Shown here piece after piece: positions 34,826 to 47,300 of a stretch of 64,000 nucleotides of DNA. Origin of the DNA: Typhlomys cinereus (Eukaryota; Chordata; Mammalia; Rodentia; Platacanthomyidae); the NCBI GenBank assembly GCA_023101885.1, contig JALPQD010000233.1, positions 1,711,501 through 1,775,500 of the forward strand, read 5' to 3'. Position numbers and translations under genes: made by a program. Position 1 is the first letter of the stretch. Each line of letters starts with the position of its first letter. Under the pieces are notes generated by a model. That model saw only the letters and a list, made by a program, of their open reading frames with translations. It did no database searches and was not told where the DNA came from.

Positions 34826-37485
34826 ATATACAACAGATAAAAAAGTGAGAACATCTTAAGGAAAACAATTCTACTTATCATACTTCCTAAAAATAATGAA
34901 ATACTTTGGTATAAATCTAACCATGGATATGAGAGATCTGAAAACTTTAAAAATCCTAAAGAAAGAAATTTCAGAAGACATCATAAGGTGGAAAGACATC
35001 CCATGCTCTTGGATTGGTTGAATTAGCATCATAAAAAGGAAAAGAGACATCCTATTAAAAACAAAATACAAATTCAATGCAATCCCAATCAAATTCTTCA
35101 CAGAAATTGACAAAACATTCTCAAAATTCATAAGGATAGGAAAAAACAATCCTGAGCAACAAAAATGATTCTGAACATATCACCATACCTGACCTTAATA
35201 TATACTACTAAAACACACTAATAAAGATAGCAAAGTACTGGCTCCAAAATAGACAAATAAGCAGTAGAAAATGGTTGAAGACCCAGACATGATCTCTTAT
35301 ACTCACTGATTTTTGACATAGGTGCCCAGAAAAAAAAATCATTCTAAAAATAACAGTATCTTCAGTAAATGGTGCTGGCAAAATTGGATATCTACATACA
35401 GAAAATAGAAATTGGACCTTCACTTGTCACACTGCAAAAAAATCAACTTAAAATGGATCAAGGACCTTAATATTAGACCAGGAGCTATAAAAACCCTAGA
35501 AAAAAGAATAGGGAATTCCCTTGAACTGATTAGCCTAGGCCAATACTTTGCTCAAACTGATTGGCCTAGGCCACCACTTTCTAAACAGGACCTCTGTTGC
35601 ACAGGAAATACAACCAACACTCAACAATAAAATTAAATAACACTCAACAATAAACTTAAAGAGATTCTTTTCAGCAAAAGAAATCGTTAGCAGAGTAAAA
35701 AGACAAGCCACAGAACAGGAGAATATATTCACGAAGCACATATCTGATGGATGACTAAAATCCTGAGTGCATTAAGAACTCAAAAAATTAAACACCAGGA
35801 GGCTAACTGTCCAATTAGAAAATGGGCCTTGGAACTCAAAAGAAACTTTCCCAGGACAAAATTAAAATGTCTAATGAATACCTTAAAAAGTGTTCCTCCT
35901 TTCTGGCCATTAGGGATATACAAATCCAAACCACCCTGAGATATCATCCCACTGCAGTCAGGATCCAAAACACATAAATCTACAAATGCTGAGAGGTTGT
36001 GAGGAGAAGGGAACCTTCATACATTGCTAGTAGGGCAAATTACTCTGGAGATCAGTATTGGTATTCTTGAAAAAGTTAAAAATTAAAATGTCATATGACC
36101 CAGCTATATTACTGGGAATATTCTTAAAGAATGCTACATCTTATTCTGAAGACATGTGCTCATCTTTGTCCACTGCAGTACTATTAACAATAGCAAAGTC
36201 ATGGAATCGGCATAAATGCCCAATAATAGATGAATTAATAATGAAAATGTGGTATGTATTCACAGTAGAATGATACTAAACTATCAAGGAAAATGAATTA
36301 ATGTAATTTGCTGGTAAATGGATTGAATGAGAAGTTATACTAAATAAAGTATTTCAGATGCAGATGTCACATGCTTTTCTCTATAAGTGGAAACTAGTAC
36401 TAAGCCCTCATAATGGTATATCCAGGGGAAATTTCTATAAATATCCATGATAACTGCAAAGGAATATAGCTTAAGAAAAGTCTGTAAAGGAAGGAAGGAA
36501 GGGGAGAGATCTTATTAAGAGGTAAAGGAGAAAAAAAGTAAAGAGAGAGGCAAGTGGCTCAGGGGAAATAGATAAAGAGCCTATCTAAGTAGTGAATGCT
36601 GTAAACCATTACAACTCTGGTAAGAAGAATCTATGGGAGCAACAGAGTTATGTAAGACCCACGGGAAAGCAATTTCTCTCTGAATGACTTCTAATCCCCT
36701 TAATGGCAATGAAACTATGCCTGATACCGTAAACCTATCTAAATTAGATGGACAGGATCAGATATCTCAGAGTTAATTATGACAGATTGATAATATATCA
36801 ATATCTAAGTACTCCTTTTTCTTTACTCTTTAGATAAAAGAAGCTGTTGGAGCCCAACCAAGTTTCACCCTATTACAATGGAAGACAAGTAAGACAGAAA
36901 AACACATCAGGCTAGAGTACACACTATCAGAGAACCTGGAATACTTAGTCCTAGTCAGTCCATCAAAATTTTATTGCACACCAAAGCTGAGGAAACCTTG
37001 TGGAAGACGGGGCAGTAAGACTATAAGAGCCTAAGGTGGGATGATATATCCAGAAAGTCACTGCAATGAGAATTCCTACCACTAGACCTACACAATAGCC
37101 TACACACCAACATTTCTTTCTATTTAAGGACTATCTAAGTATGATCTTAGAAGAAACAACTACTCTCAGTGAATGTCTCAGAGACAAGTTCAGAACAAGG
37201 AGAGAAGAACCTCCCCACATAGGACTTTACCCACAAAGAAATGTAACTCTTTATCAACACAGGCATCGAAGGGGAGTCATGGGATACACACAAGCAGAAG
37301 GACAGGAAGTAGGGGAAGAGCAGAATGAGTGAAGGAAAGGTAAATTAGGACAAAGGTATATGAACAGGAAGGGTCAGGGAGATTGGAAGTGGGTGGGGAG
37401 TAGATCTGAACAAAGACATAAACCCAGTTTGTTGTAAATAAATAAATAAATTTTTGAAAAAGAACAAAAAAGGAAAAAAAGAAAA
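34826..37485 (+). mobile_element. Old LINE-1, right part with 3' UTR
   Basis: Continues ORF2 from the interrupted codon region to about 36,275, then a 3' UTR of about 1.2 kb ending in a G/A-rich stretch (37,350-37,400), taaataaataaataaattt and an A-rich end at 37,445-37,485. Tandem duplications of 31 bp (35,524/35,555) and 23 bp (35,617/35,640) lie in ORF2. Confidence 0.82.
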
Positions 37486-38744
37486 TCAAACCATAGTCCT
37501 AGAGAAGAGAGACTCCATCCAAACCAGAACTCCAAAAGCAAAAATGCACCTTTTATTTTTCTGACTAGACGATAACATTCAGCAGAATAGAGGAAAGTAT
37601 ACACTTCAAATTCTAACTGAGCTATGTCTCTATTGTATTCTTGAGGATGATGTCCTTTTACTTTTATTCATCTTAATCTTCTCTATAAAAGATAGCAATA
37701 TTCGTTCATAGGGAGGTGATATAGCTCAGTGTCTTTCACGGTGGAAAGACAGAAGTGCCACTTCAGCTGTGAGTGATCATCAAAGCCAACAGCAGGAGGA
37801 GCCTCCTCTGGGAGGCCTTTGTTTCACTTGCTTCACCCACTGACTCATTGCAGACAAGAACACTTTTATCAAGAAAATGGGCTAGGTCAATAATTACCAA
37901 AGTTTATCCTTAGGCCAGAGTCCAGTAAAGAGTCTGACAGTTGATATACTAAGTGTATGTTGAAATCCTGTGCAACAGATACTTATCAGAGCTACTCATC
38001 ATATGCATTCCTATACTAATGGCAGTAATCCTTGCAGCAAAGCATTCTGGAACTTTCGTGACTTGACTTCCCTGAATTTTTCGCAGATAGAAGGTTTCTT
38101 ATTTCTTTCATTATTTTCATCCTCCCCCAAAATCCTGCATTTTTTACCATTTACCTTCATTTTGTATATATTCTACTTATTACTTAGTGATATCTCCCAA
38201 AATTGTGTTTTATTTCAGATCATAAGGTATTAGATATAAAGACAAGAAAAAGCTAACCAATCTATCTAGTAACATAGCAACACTGAATTCATGTGTTTTG
38301 ACTCAGGTTTATGTCATTTCTTCTGTGAGTCATTCTAGTCAGAAATATTCCTTGAATGTCTTTGTCATTAGAATTTGATAAGATTTGGCTGAGTTATTTG
38401 AAAAATAATAACAAAATCAAATGGAGGAAGATATGTTTAAAAATATTTAAGGAAAAACAAACAGATATAAAATATAAGTTAATTGAATAAAAATGAATAT
38501 TTATGAAATAGATACTCATATTTTGACTCATTTAATTTTTATTTCCATATACAAGAATAGATACATGTTATACTGTTATTAATATGTTAGGAGGAAGTAT
38601 TTCTTCTAAGTTCACACTTATATGGGTTTGTACTTGATTGGCAATAGTTGTCAAGTTACATCTTTTGACTTGCAAAAATTTCTAATTTAGAAATATTTTA
38701 TTTTTAGCCAAACCTCTTTTTTATATTAACAGTTTGATTCACTG
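37486..38744. other. Unannotated interval
   Basis: No gene. A gtgatatagctcagtg motif at 37,717 resembles a SINE box A, but no box B follows at the right distance. Confidence 0.45.
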
Positions 38745-39130
38745 TGATGTTTAATCTTGTTTGTGGGCTGGAATGTATTGATTGGCATCTAGGTTAGTAA
38801 AATGTACCTCTAAGTGTGTCTGTGAGGATGGTTCCAGGCACACTTGACTAAGAAGTAAAGAATTTTCCTGATTTTAGGTAACAACCACAATAGTCTGGGA
38901 GTCACCCTGGAAATAAAGGAGTCCATGGAACCAGCCTGCTGGCACATGTTCCTTTTGCTGATTCTTGTCTTCTATAAAGAGAGTTGCTTTGCTTACCCCA
39001 TGTTCTCTCTACCATGGCAGTCATTATCAGCTGACTCTGTATTAGAACCTCTGAAATTGAACAAAAATAAACATGTCTGTTTCTTTAAGTAGTTTCCCCA
39101 AGATATTTGTCAAAGCATTTCATTATCTAT
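38745..39130 (+). mobile_element. ERVL-type LTR (probable)
   Basis: tgatgtttaatcttgtttgt at the start, tacctctaagtgtgtctgtg near 38,807, an AATAAA at 39,067 and a tttgtcaaagca ending give the order of a common mammalian ERVL-like LTR. The right end is uncertain. Confidence 0.5.
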
Positions 39131-39192
39131 AATTTCTAGCTATAAAGGTTCAAATTCCAGGCTACCTTCTCTGTTTTATGAATTCCACTCTT

Positions 39193-39208
39193 AAAATTTC
39201 TTGGCATT
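39193..39208 (+). repeat. SINE target-site duplication, left
   Basis: aaaatttcttggcatt; the right copy at 39,471-39,487 has one extra T. Confidence 0.88.
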
Positions 39209-39470
39209 GGGGCTGGAGAGGTGGCTCAGGGGTTAAGCCTCTGCCTTGCAGGCGGAAGGTCCTGAGTTCAGATCCTAGACCCCACGTATAGATGCCAGGC
39301 AGAAGCCTGGGGAGCCTGTATTTCTGGTCCTGGTAGGGCACAGCCTGTGAATCCCAGGACAGAGTAAACAAGGAAGAGGTGGAGGCGTCCATGGTGGTTC
39401 CCGAATTCGTCCATGGTTCTACACACATACACACATACACGCACAATTGAATAAATAATAAAAAAATTTA
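39209..39470 (+). mobile_element. tRNA-derived SINE, young subfamily (long body)
   Basis: Head ggggctggagaggtggctca, box B tcctgagttcagatccta, body with gagtaaacaaggaagagg, short CA repeat and the caattgaataaataataaaa tail. Clean near-16-bp duplications on both sides. Confidence 0.95.
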
Positions 39471-39789
39471 AAAATTTTCTTGGCATTTTTCACTTAAAAA
39501 GGATAAAAATACATATAACAGACTAACTTCAAGGTTTCACTTTTCCAATGTGAACTGGATAGAATTTTCCATTTTCTTATTACATTTACATTAATATTTG
39601 GTACCAAAAATTAGTAAATAATAAAACTGATAAAGAAAAGTAAAGGACCCGAAAAAAACTGAAAGAATAAATCTTAGAAGGTGCATGTATTTTGCAGCCT
39701 CATGAAGTAATTTTAAAGTAATAATACAATTGATAAATGAGCCATTAAGCACAACTATGAATATTTTAGTAAAGGCAACCCTCTGAGCA

Positions 39790-40092
39790 AGTCTGACAGA
39801 AATTACCTAATCCATGTGGGAAGACTTTATCCATAGTGGATGAGACCATTCCCTAAGATGGCAGCTAAGATAGCAAGAGAGTTTGTTGTAATTTGTGGAC
39901 TGGCAAGGTAGAAGGTTTGCTTTTGACTTTCTCTTCTCCCAGCTATTAACTATGGATATGGTATGGCTGACTTCCTTGGACCCTGCTGGTAACTCTCCTG
40001 CCACAATGAACTATAATCTGAAATGTAAACTGAATAAAATGCCTTAATTTCGGTCATATATTCATTACAGTTATAGAAAAGTATCTAAGCTG
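39790..40092 (+). mobile_element. LTR-like element (3' part)
   Basis: agtggatgagaccattccct, cctgccacaatgaactataa, an AATAAA at 40,034 and a terminal attacagttatagaaaagta resemble the second half of an ERVL-type LTR. The left limit is not defined. Confidence 0.45.
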
Positions 40093-41019
40093 TCCATTGG
40101 CCATCAGACAGATGCAGGGCTGTCCAGGAATAGAAACCACATCCTATCAGATTTGATTCTGGTAACCTTGTCTCCAAATGTTATAGGGGACAAAAGTCAA
40201 GAATACATTATTTTCTCCTTCAAATAACACCAGGATTGCTATCAAACAGTAAAAGTTATTGCTGCAGTCAATTTTTCCATAGAACATAAATTCATATGAA
40301 GACAACTGAGTCTCAAGTAAAACAAAGGAGCAAAGAGAATGGGAAATCATCAAAAGGATAGATACACATTAACAGGTTGCAAAGCAAACTCACAAGCATG
40401 AGACTGAGCTCTACTGTGATACCCTCTCAGGCTGACAGCTTCTCCATACCAGGAAATAATCATTATTCTAAAATAGTAGCAGAAACTTCACATTCTTATT
40501 TTTTTAAAAAAAGAACAATTACAAAATTAAAGATTCATATAAATGATGAATAATTTATTTCAAGACTGAACAAAATGTTAAGAAACTAGTTCAAACATAG
40601 AGTGGAAAGCTATAAATGTAGACAAAAGAATCAGTAACTCTGAGAAGAACAATTAAAACATAAAGGAAAATTCAATAAGGACATTGAGACACTAAATAGG
40701 TAAAAAGTGGAGCTCTGTAATTCTATAAAAGCTGTCTTCCTGTAATTCTACCACTTTTTCCATTGATGGAAATATCAGGAGTTACATTCAATGCTAAGTT
40801 ACAGAAACAAGGGGTACATAAATGCCCATATTCACATTAGAATTAAATTTACATGCACACAATGATATAGCCACTATTTTTCTTCTATACCCCTCATTCT
40901 TTTCTGACTATATTGAATCCTTCATATTAGAAAACCATTTTAATCGTGAAAAATAGAAAGTGATCTTCTGTAAAAAGCAAAATGGATTATGTTTTTATCA
41001 AAAGGGAAATACTTCATTA
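40093..41019. other. Unannotated interval
   Basis: No recognised element or coding signal. Confidence 0.45.
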
Positions 41020-41295
41020 TAATAAATCCATCCATTCAACACATCAATGGGTTGGGCATTCAACTAGGTGTTAGGGAGAAAGATGAATAAAACAAGAGTC
41101 CTTCATTAGAGACTAATGGGAAATACAGACAGAATAATTTGAGTGATAAAATAAAATACAAGTGGTGTCTTCTGGGAGATGTTCGCAGGTTGGAGTCTTA
41201 GCAAAGTGCTTATGCAATAACATCCAAGCAAGGATGTGTGGAATGAGAACAGCAGATTCTGTACAACCTGACTTAAAGAAGCTGACACTTAATCC
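41020..41295 (+). mobile_element. Ancient mammalian interspersed repeat (family not named)
   Basis: gggcattcaactaggtgtta then gggagaaagatgaataaaac, later cctgacttaaagaagctgac and cacttaatcctgaaggttat, follow the order of an old repeat common to mammals. I recognise the text but cannot assign it safely among the L2 and MER families. Confidence 0.45.
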
Positions 41296-43000
41296 TGAAG
41301 GTTATAAGTTTAAATGTTACCTTTAAATGTATTTATACAGCTGTGTATAAAACCCATGTACTTACTATTCATAATTATTTAATCTGTGTACCTATTAGTG
41401 CTAATATTCAGTACATATAAGAAAAATGCCATTTTTCTAGCTAAAATGTTCCTATCCTGTCATGCTGAAAAATTTAATGCTTCCATCATCTGTTGTATAC
41501 TATCAAATTGAAAAGATATGAAAATAACAATTAAATTTCTATATAATTATGACACTTTTAACAACCTACTTGCCTTTCATCATTCTCAGTACAAATGATT
41601 TGTTGAAAGATTTGTTAAATCTTAAGTAATATTTTAATTTTAATTTCCAACTTTCAGTTAACTTTCTTTTTAAAGGCTAACTTGATTTAAAACATCATTA
41701 AAATGTCTTTCTTTTTACCAATTCTTTCTAGAGTTTATTTATCTGAGTTATCATTTATCTGAGTTAAATACAATGGTATAGTTTAATTAGTCATAAATTG
41801 AAACCATAAAGTATTATATTAGAATATTATCTTAATGTATTAGGATATTGAAAACACATTTAATGGAAGTTTCAATGAAATTGATTATGCTCCCTTATTA
41901 GAGTGATGGAATAATGTATTCTTACTCAGTTTGTAATATGCCATTAGAAAATACTTTACAAGTCATGTTGTCTTTTTCTCCGATTTCTTGTAATTAGGTT
42001 CTGCATTTTCTCAAATTACATGAATTATATTTCTGTGGGTTAAATATTCCATTAATCTACACACAGCATAAAAATTGAATGACCAGAATGAGCAACGTGC
42101 TCATATAGGCTGGATCTTAGAAATATTATTTAGCAGTTAGCATCTTTTCACTTATGACAATTCTCTTTAGAATTTTAAATCTAGATCAAAGGAAAGAGAT
42201 ACAGCCTTGGAAAAAGGATTCAAAGGAGAATGAAAGGAATTGGGAAGCAAAAAACTTTGCTCAGAACTTCAGTGACAAGCAATCAAAAAATTAGAGGGTT
42301 GAAATTTCAGCTTTTTCATTTGCACCTTAATGAAAAATAGTGGTTCTAAAAATAAATTCAATCATCACTGAACATAGACTTAATAATGCACCTATATATA
42401 ATCAGAGAACTAGTACATCTGGAAGCCAAGTTCAATCACCAATGACCACGGACTTAAGAATTTACCTGTAATCAATCCTCCATAAACCTCCCTAAATAAT
42501 AAGTTTTTGAACTTCTGGGTTGTTGAAAATATGAAGTGCTAGGGGAAAAAAAAACATTTCCGGGGATCCCTACCTATCCTTCATGGATATTTATTTACAA
42601 CTATTATTTCTATGGCTTTAATCATATCCTTTTAATAAACTGGTCATAGTAAATAAGGAACCATCTCTAATTTCTGAGACAATCTAGCTAATTATCAGAC
42701 CTAACAGGGTGTTTCCAAAAAACCTTTATTTTATTTATTTCATTTTATTTATTTATGATTTTTATGTTTATTTTATTTTGGTAGTCAGGTTTTGGCATGT
42801 GGATAGTCTTAAGACCACTAGTTACAGGTAGTGCTTCTCAAATGCAGGCAGTTTTATGTGATTGGGGCTTAATTTGTGAGCTCTCAGATAACTCGAGATA
42901 CTTAGGATCCAAATCAAGTTGGTAACAATGCAATCTTTGTGAAGATTTTTTATCATAATCTTGCTTCTATTATTATTGACTGCAAAATATTTTTGTTTTT
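41296..43000. other. Unannotated AT-rich interval
   Basis: No gene. A small direct repeat (atttatctgagttat/a) lies at 41,737-41,766 and a (TTTA)-rich stretch at 42,724-42,780. Confidence 0.45.
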
Positions 43001-44345
43001 ATTTAATTAATATAATTTATTTTTACTTTTTGACATATTCATATAAGAAAACAATGAATTTATGTCATTTTATCCTTTATTGCCCACTTCTACTTCCTTC
43101 TCCTTTTCCCACTGCTACTCTATTCCTTTCTAGCAAGCTAATCATATTTTCTCGTCTTTTTAAAGGTGCAACCCACTGGATTTCATCTGGGATTCTTGTA
43201 CTGCAAGTGCCTGAGTATGTGCTCTGGCATGGAAAACTTATTAGGCGAGAAATCACTGAGCAAAGTAACTTCCTTCTATCATTAACCTTCAATAATCCTT
43301 CAGCAAGGTGTAGTGCCTCTTGAGATCTTTCCCCTTCCACAGTGAAACGTTGATAGGCCAAATCTTGTGAAGACTTTATGTAGGAAGACACTAGAAATTG
43401 CTTCAGCAGTTCTAGGGTATAACAACTCTGTCATGATCAGTGGAAACTATTTGGCAGCACCCCTTCTTAATTTCAGGATCTTACATTCTTAGTGCTCCCA
43501 CTTTTTCAATATTGTGTACACCATGGAATGAGGGGTGATTTAGAAGTCCTATTTAGAATCAATCAGTCAACAGTAACTTACTTTCTGAACTTTGTCCAGT
43601 TACGAATCTTTGTGTTAAACACTCATTGCAAAATAATACCACTTGGTCAAGGCCTGAGAATTATTCTAACCCATTGGTAAATGTTTAGATGGAAATTTCT
43701 TATCACATTCTCATAGTTAAAGTTTAGTAATACTTTCCACCTGAAGCATGTGCTACTCTGTTCCACAGATTCTTGGTCTGGTTTATAATACCAGACATAT
43801 TTCTTCCCCCCCCCCAAAAAAAAAGAAAAAGAAAGGGATTGCTTATCCCATACCATTCATGATACTATCACTTCTCTTGACAAAATGGTTGCTAGTACAA
43901 CTTGCAGCACATACAGCAGGATGAGATTTTATTGCTTTTCTCCATTTACTACTTGCATCATACCTTTTGGTACTGTGAAATCTGGCCAGGAGAGCAGAAC
44001 TTTCCAGATTCATTCCAGATTGTTTTCTATATGTTCTGTGTTATATGTATGTGGTGCCTTCAGCAGTAAGGTCTTATTATCCAGTTATAGAGTTTAACCA
44101 AGAACAATGGAAAATGCTTATATTGTTTGGGCTCCTTTGAAACTCTATGAACAACAGTTCAGAAGGAATCACATACTTCGTACTGGGAATTTTGTTTAAT
44201 TGTTGGCAGCTTCTGGTAGGAGTAACTCAGGGCAATTTCTATTCTGTTAACCTTGTGTTTCTCCTGTATGTATTCCACTGTGAAATAGTTTCACAGTATT
44301 GTAGTATATTTTCATTATTCAAAAGTCCCCATGCCTGAAAAGCTG
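43001..44345 (-). mobile_element. LINE-1 3' UTR (Lx-like), long
   Basis: Plus-strand text follows the reverse complement of Lx-type 3' UTRs over more than 1.2 kb: gatcttacattcttagtgct (43,480), atgaggggtgatttagaagt (43,528), ttggtctggtttataatacc (43,773), tgtatgtggtgccttcagca (44,046) and aaccaagaacaatgg (44,096). Diverged, so old. Frames of up to 120 codons here are chance. More distantly similar text may continue to about 44,800. Confidence 0.65.
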
Positions 44346-47300
44346 TTGAACAGAACTTTCTTTTTGCAATTTAAATGGCAAGTAAAACTAAAATCCAGAG
44401 AGAATTCTCTATATACCATAAAAATGATAAGACAATAATTATAGCCAACTACTTTCTTAGTGTATAAGAATTGTTTAAACAGGCTGTGCTATCCCCAATA
44501 TTTTTAGCACATTATTTACCTTATCCACACCTGTGCATTTATAGACCTTAACTAAGTTTATTTGGTTTTTTTACACGAGTATGAGTGAATGTTCATTTAT
44601 AGAAGCATGGGTGACTGAAAATAGCCACATACTTCAAATTCCTACCAAAGCATGGCTGGTGACTCATGAAAGCTACCATCACTAGAATTTCCTGTACAAC
44701 TTAAAACCATCTAGTCCACCAAAGTGTCCCCTCACCTCCAGAGATTGTTTACTGTATGCATTATCTCATGGAGGGGACTCATGTGTTTTGCAAGTTTCAT
44801 GAGCCTCCTGAATCTTGTAAGGTTCTTGGAAGTTTCATGACTCTCTGAGCTTTCCCTTTGCTCTATGAGGAAAAGTTCCAGTCCAGATAACACTGTCACA
44901 GAAAATATTGCAGAAAAGGTTTCCAACGGAATAGTTCAGTAGAATCAAATCTTCCTAATGGACAATAGCACTTATGCATCTACAATTGGTTATCTCTTCT
45001 TTGGCTGGTTTCTGCTTTCAATCTTAAGACAATTTTTGATTAGTTGTAGCCACCATGCACCCTGAGATGGCAAAGATGATTCAGGATTTCATTGTGCCAC
45101 ACTGAGACTGTATGATGTCCTAAACATCAATGTTTGCAAAATACTCTAGAAACAAGAAACACTGAGTCAACCCAAGATGAGATTAAGCATGAATCTCTCA
45201 AAAAATTTTACAAAGAAACCTCCATATTTAGTGAAGCCAGATGAACTGGCAGTAATAGATGATGCTGTTTGAGTTCTCAAGCAAGCAGGATCATTGAGAC
45301 AGGATAAGCTTTGGTAATTCTTGATCTCTTGATTTCTTCTTATGTAAGAGACCAAACAAATATTGTTTCATGGCAGTTGAGATATTGAAGATTTTTGGAA
45401 TCACTTTGATAACACTTGGAATTTATTAAGGTTTTATCTTTAGCATATATTTTATATTCTCTATATTAAAAATAAAGAGAAGTATGATTCTATAAAAATT
45501 TCATCAGTTGTAAATGTAATGATTTATCTATGTTATTTGATATAGTTTAAAATGATGCGTTTGATCTTTCACCAAAAGAAATTCCACCAGTTTACTGACA
45601 TTCTACCTCTGATAGTCTTGCTATTCTGGATATTTTACCCACATTTTTTTAGGTTAGAAACAATTTTAATCTGAATTTTAGAAGAAAGAGTTAGGATTTA
45701 TCATCAGCCCATGAGTCTAGTCTTGTAATTTTGATTTATATTTGAGCCATATTCATTTATCTTTGCAGAAGCAATCTAGGAAGGATGTAAGTACTTTAAA
45801 ATCATAGTGTTTTGTTAGTCAGAAAGACATTACATCTTAGCTGGACCTAAGGAAAAATCCTTTCTAATCTGCTTATTATTTATGATATAACTCTCCTTCA
45901 CACATATTTTGAATCCAAAAGTATGAAAACACATTTCCATTATTTTTGTGGCATAGTTTCTATGGTAAGATGGAGTGTTCCATGTATACAAATAAGAAAT
46001 ACCAAGAAACTTTACTTGAAGTAGAAATGAAAACAATAATTAGTGGAAACATAGGAGAATAGTTACATTTGCAATTATTCTTAGAAAGGCAAATTCTTGT
46101 GTAACTAATTGTTTTATATTCCCTTAGCCATGTATCATCAATCATCATCACAATACTGGTCATTCTGAGAACATGGTGGTAGTTCCTTACCAGTTAACCA
46201 ACTCCCATTTCTGATATTTCTCATGAAACTCTCCATAATAGCTTTCAGATAATGGTAAAGAACATGATTTAGTACAGGGGAAGATAAGAAGTCCAAGCTA
46301 TGTATAGACATAATAGACACTGGAATAAAAAAAAAAAACAGTCATCTCAGAATCCTGCTTGTACTTACCTTTCATCATCTTTCTTCTCTCTAATATGTTT
46401 AATATTTGGGTTAGAAAAAATATTGATCTGGTCATACTATATCTCTAACTTATTTTGTCTTTTTGATCATCTGATGCTAATTATATATCTCTTATCTATT
46501 TACATGTTCAAGAATTCTGGCCACTTTTCAATTTTTCCCTGTTTGATAATTTTTGGAAATAATTTTATAATTCATTTCCAATTGTAATGTAATGGAAAAA
46601 GCCTTTAATTCCTTCTTATTTATTTAAACTTTTCTTGTAATACTATTGTTCTAAATTCCATCTTCCACAGAAGAAAATTTTGAGTTTAAGATGAAAAAAG
46701 AAGCAAGTCTTTCCAATGATTTCCTCATATTATTTACCAAAAGCTAGTACACAAAGATACAATTTATCTCCTTTCTAAGTGTTTGTGACAATGTTGGTTA
46801 TTTCCTTCCCCCAGGCAATATTGGTGTTTTTTTTTTCTTGCTCCAAAAGAGAAGATAATCTTCAGCTCTCTTCTACACAATGTCACAGATGTATCAGTGA
46901 AGCTGAGCCATATATTAAGTACCTCAAATATTTTAAAATAGCATTTTTATCATTGACTATGAGTGAAACTGCTTCTCTTTTTGTTTATTGCTATTTTGGA
47001 CAATTTTTGTATGTTACTCTAGGGATCTATAAACTTTGAATCAGCTTACTGAGGTGAATTGTTCTACTGTGACACTGAAAAGGCAGTTGCATACAGGATC
47101 ATGGAACAAGCAATGATGAGGAAGACGTTTCTTAGTGCCTTTTTTACTGAGGTGTGGGCATGGAATTTGTCCAATGAAACCTGGGCAGTATCTAAGGGTA
47201 CCAGTTGTAGAATCCTAAGCAGGAAGATGTGTATCTTCCCTGGTGACAGGGTGAGGACAAGATGGCAAATAATAGAGCCACTCTTTTATTCAAGGAAGTA

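Larger units (their letters stand above)
30170..36275 (+). pseudogene. L1 ORF2 remnant, interrupted by nested L1
   Basis: ORF2 encodes endonuclease and reverse transcriptase. Pieces in order: endonuclease region 30,190-30,850; linker 31,086-31,343 (ISEIEIKKTIQRITQTKHWF); reverse-transcriptase fingers 31,556-31,861 (FTLIPKPRKDT, HIKKIIHYNQVRFLPDTQ); the catalytic FADD motif intact at 32,139-32,150; then the insert (32,259-34,809); then KWIKDLNIRPGAIKTLEKRIG at 35,450-35,510 and the C-terminal YDPAILLG, TIAKSWNRHKCPII and MKMWYVFTVE near 36,090-36,270. Multiple frames and stops, plus a 31-bp tandem duplication at 35,524-35,585, break it. Confidence 0.9.

Noticed and set aside
37711..37800. Possible tRNA-like sequence (gatatagctcagtg)
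   Set aside because: Box A-like motif only; no box B at the proper spacing and no cloverleaf, so neither a tRNA nor a definite SINE.
43809..43829. C run followed by A run as an assembly artefact or retrotransposon tail
   Set aside because: It lies within L1 3' UTR text that is collinear on both sides, so it is more simply local slippage.
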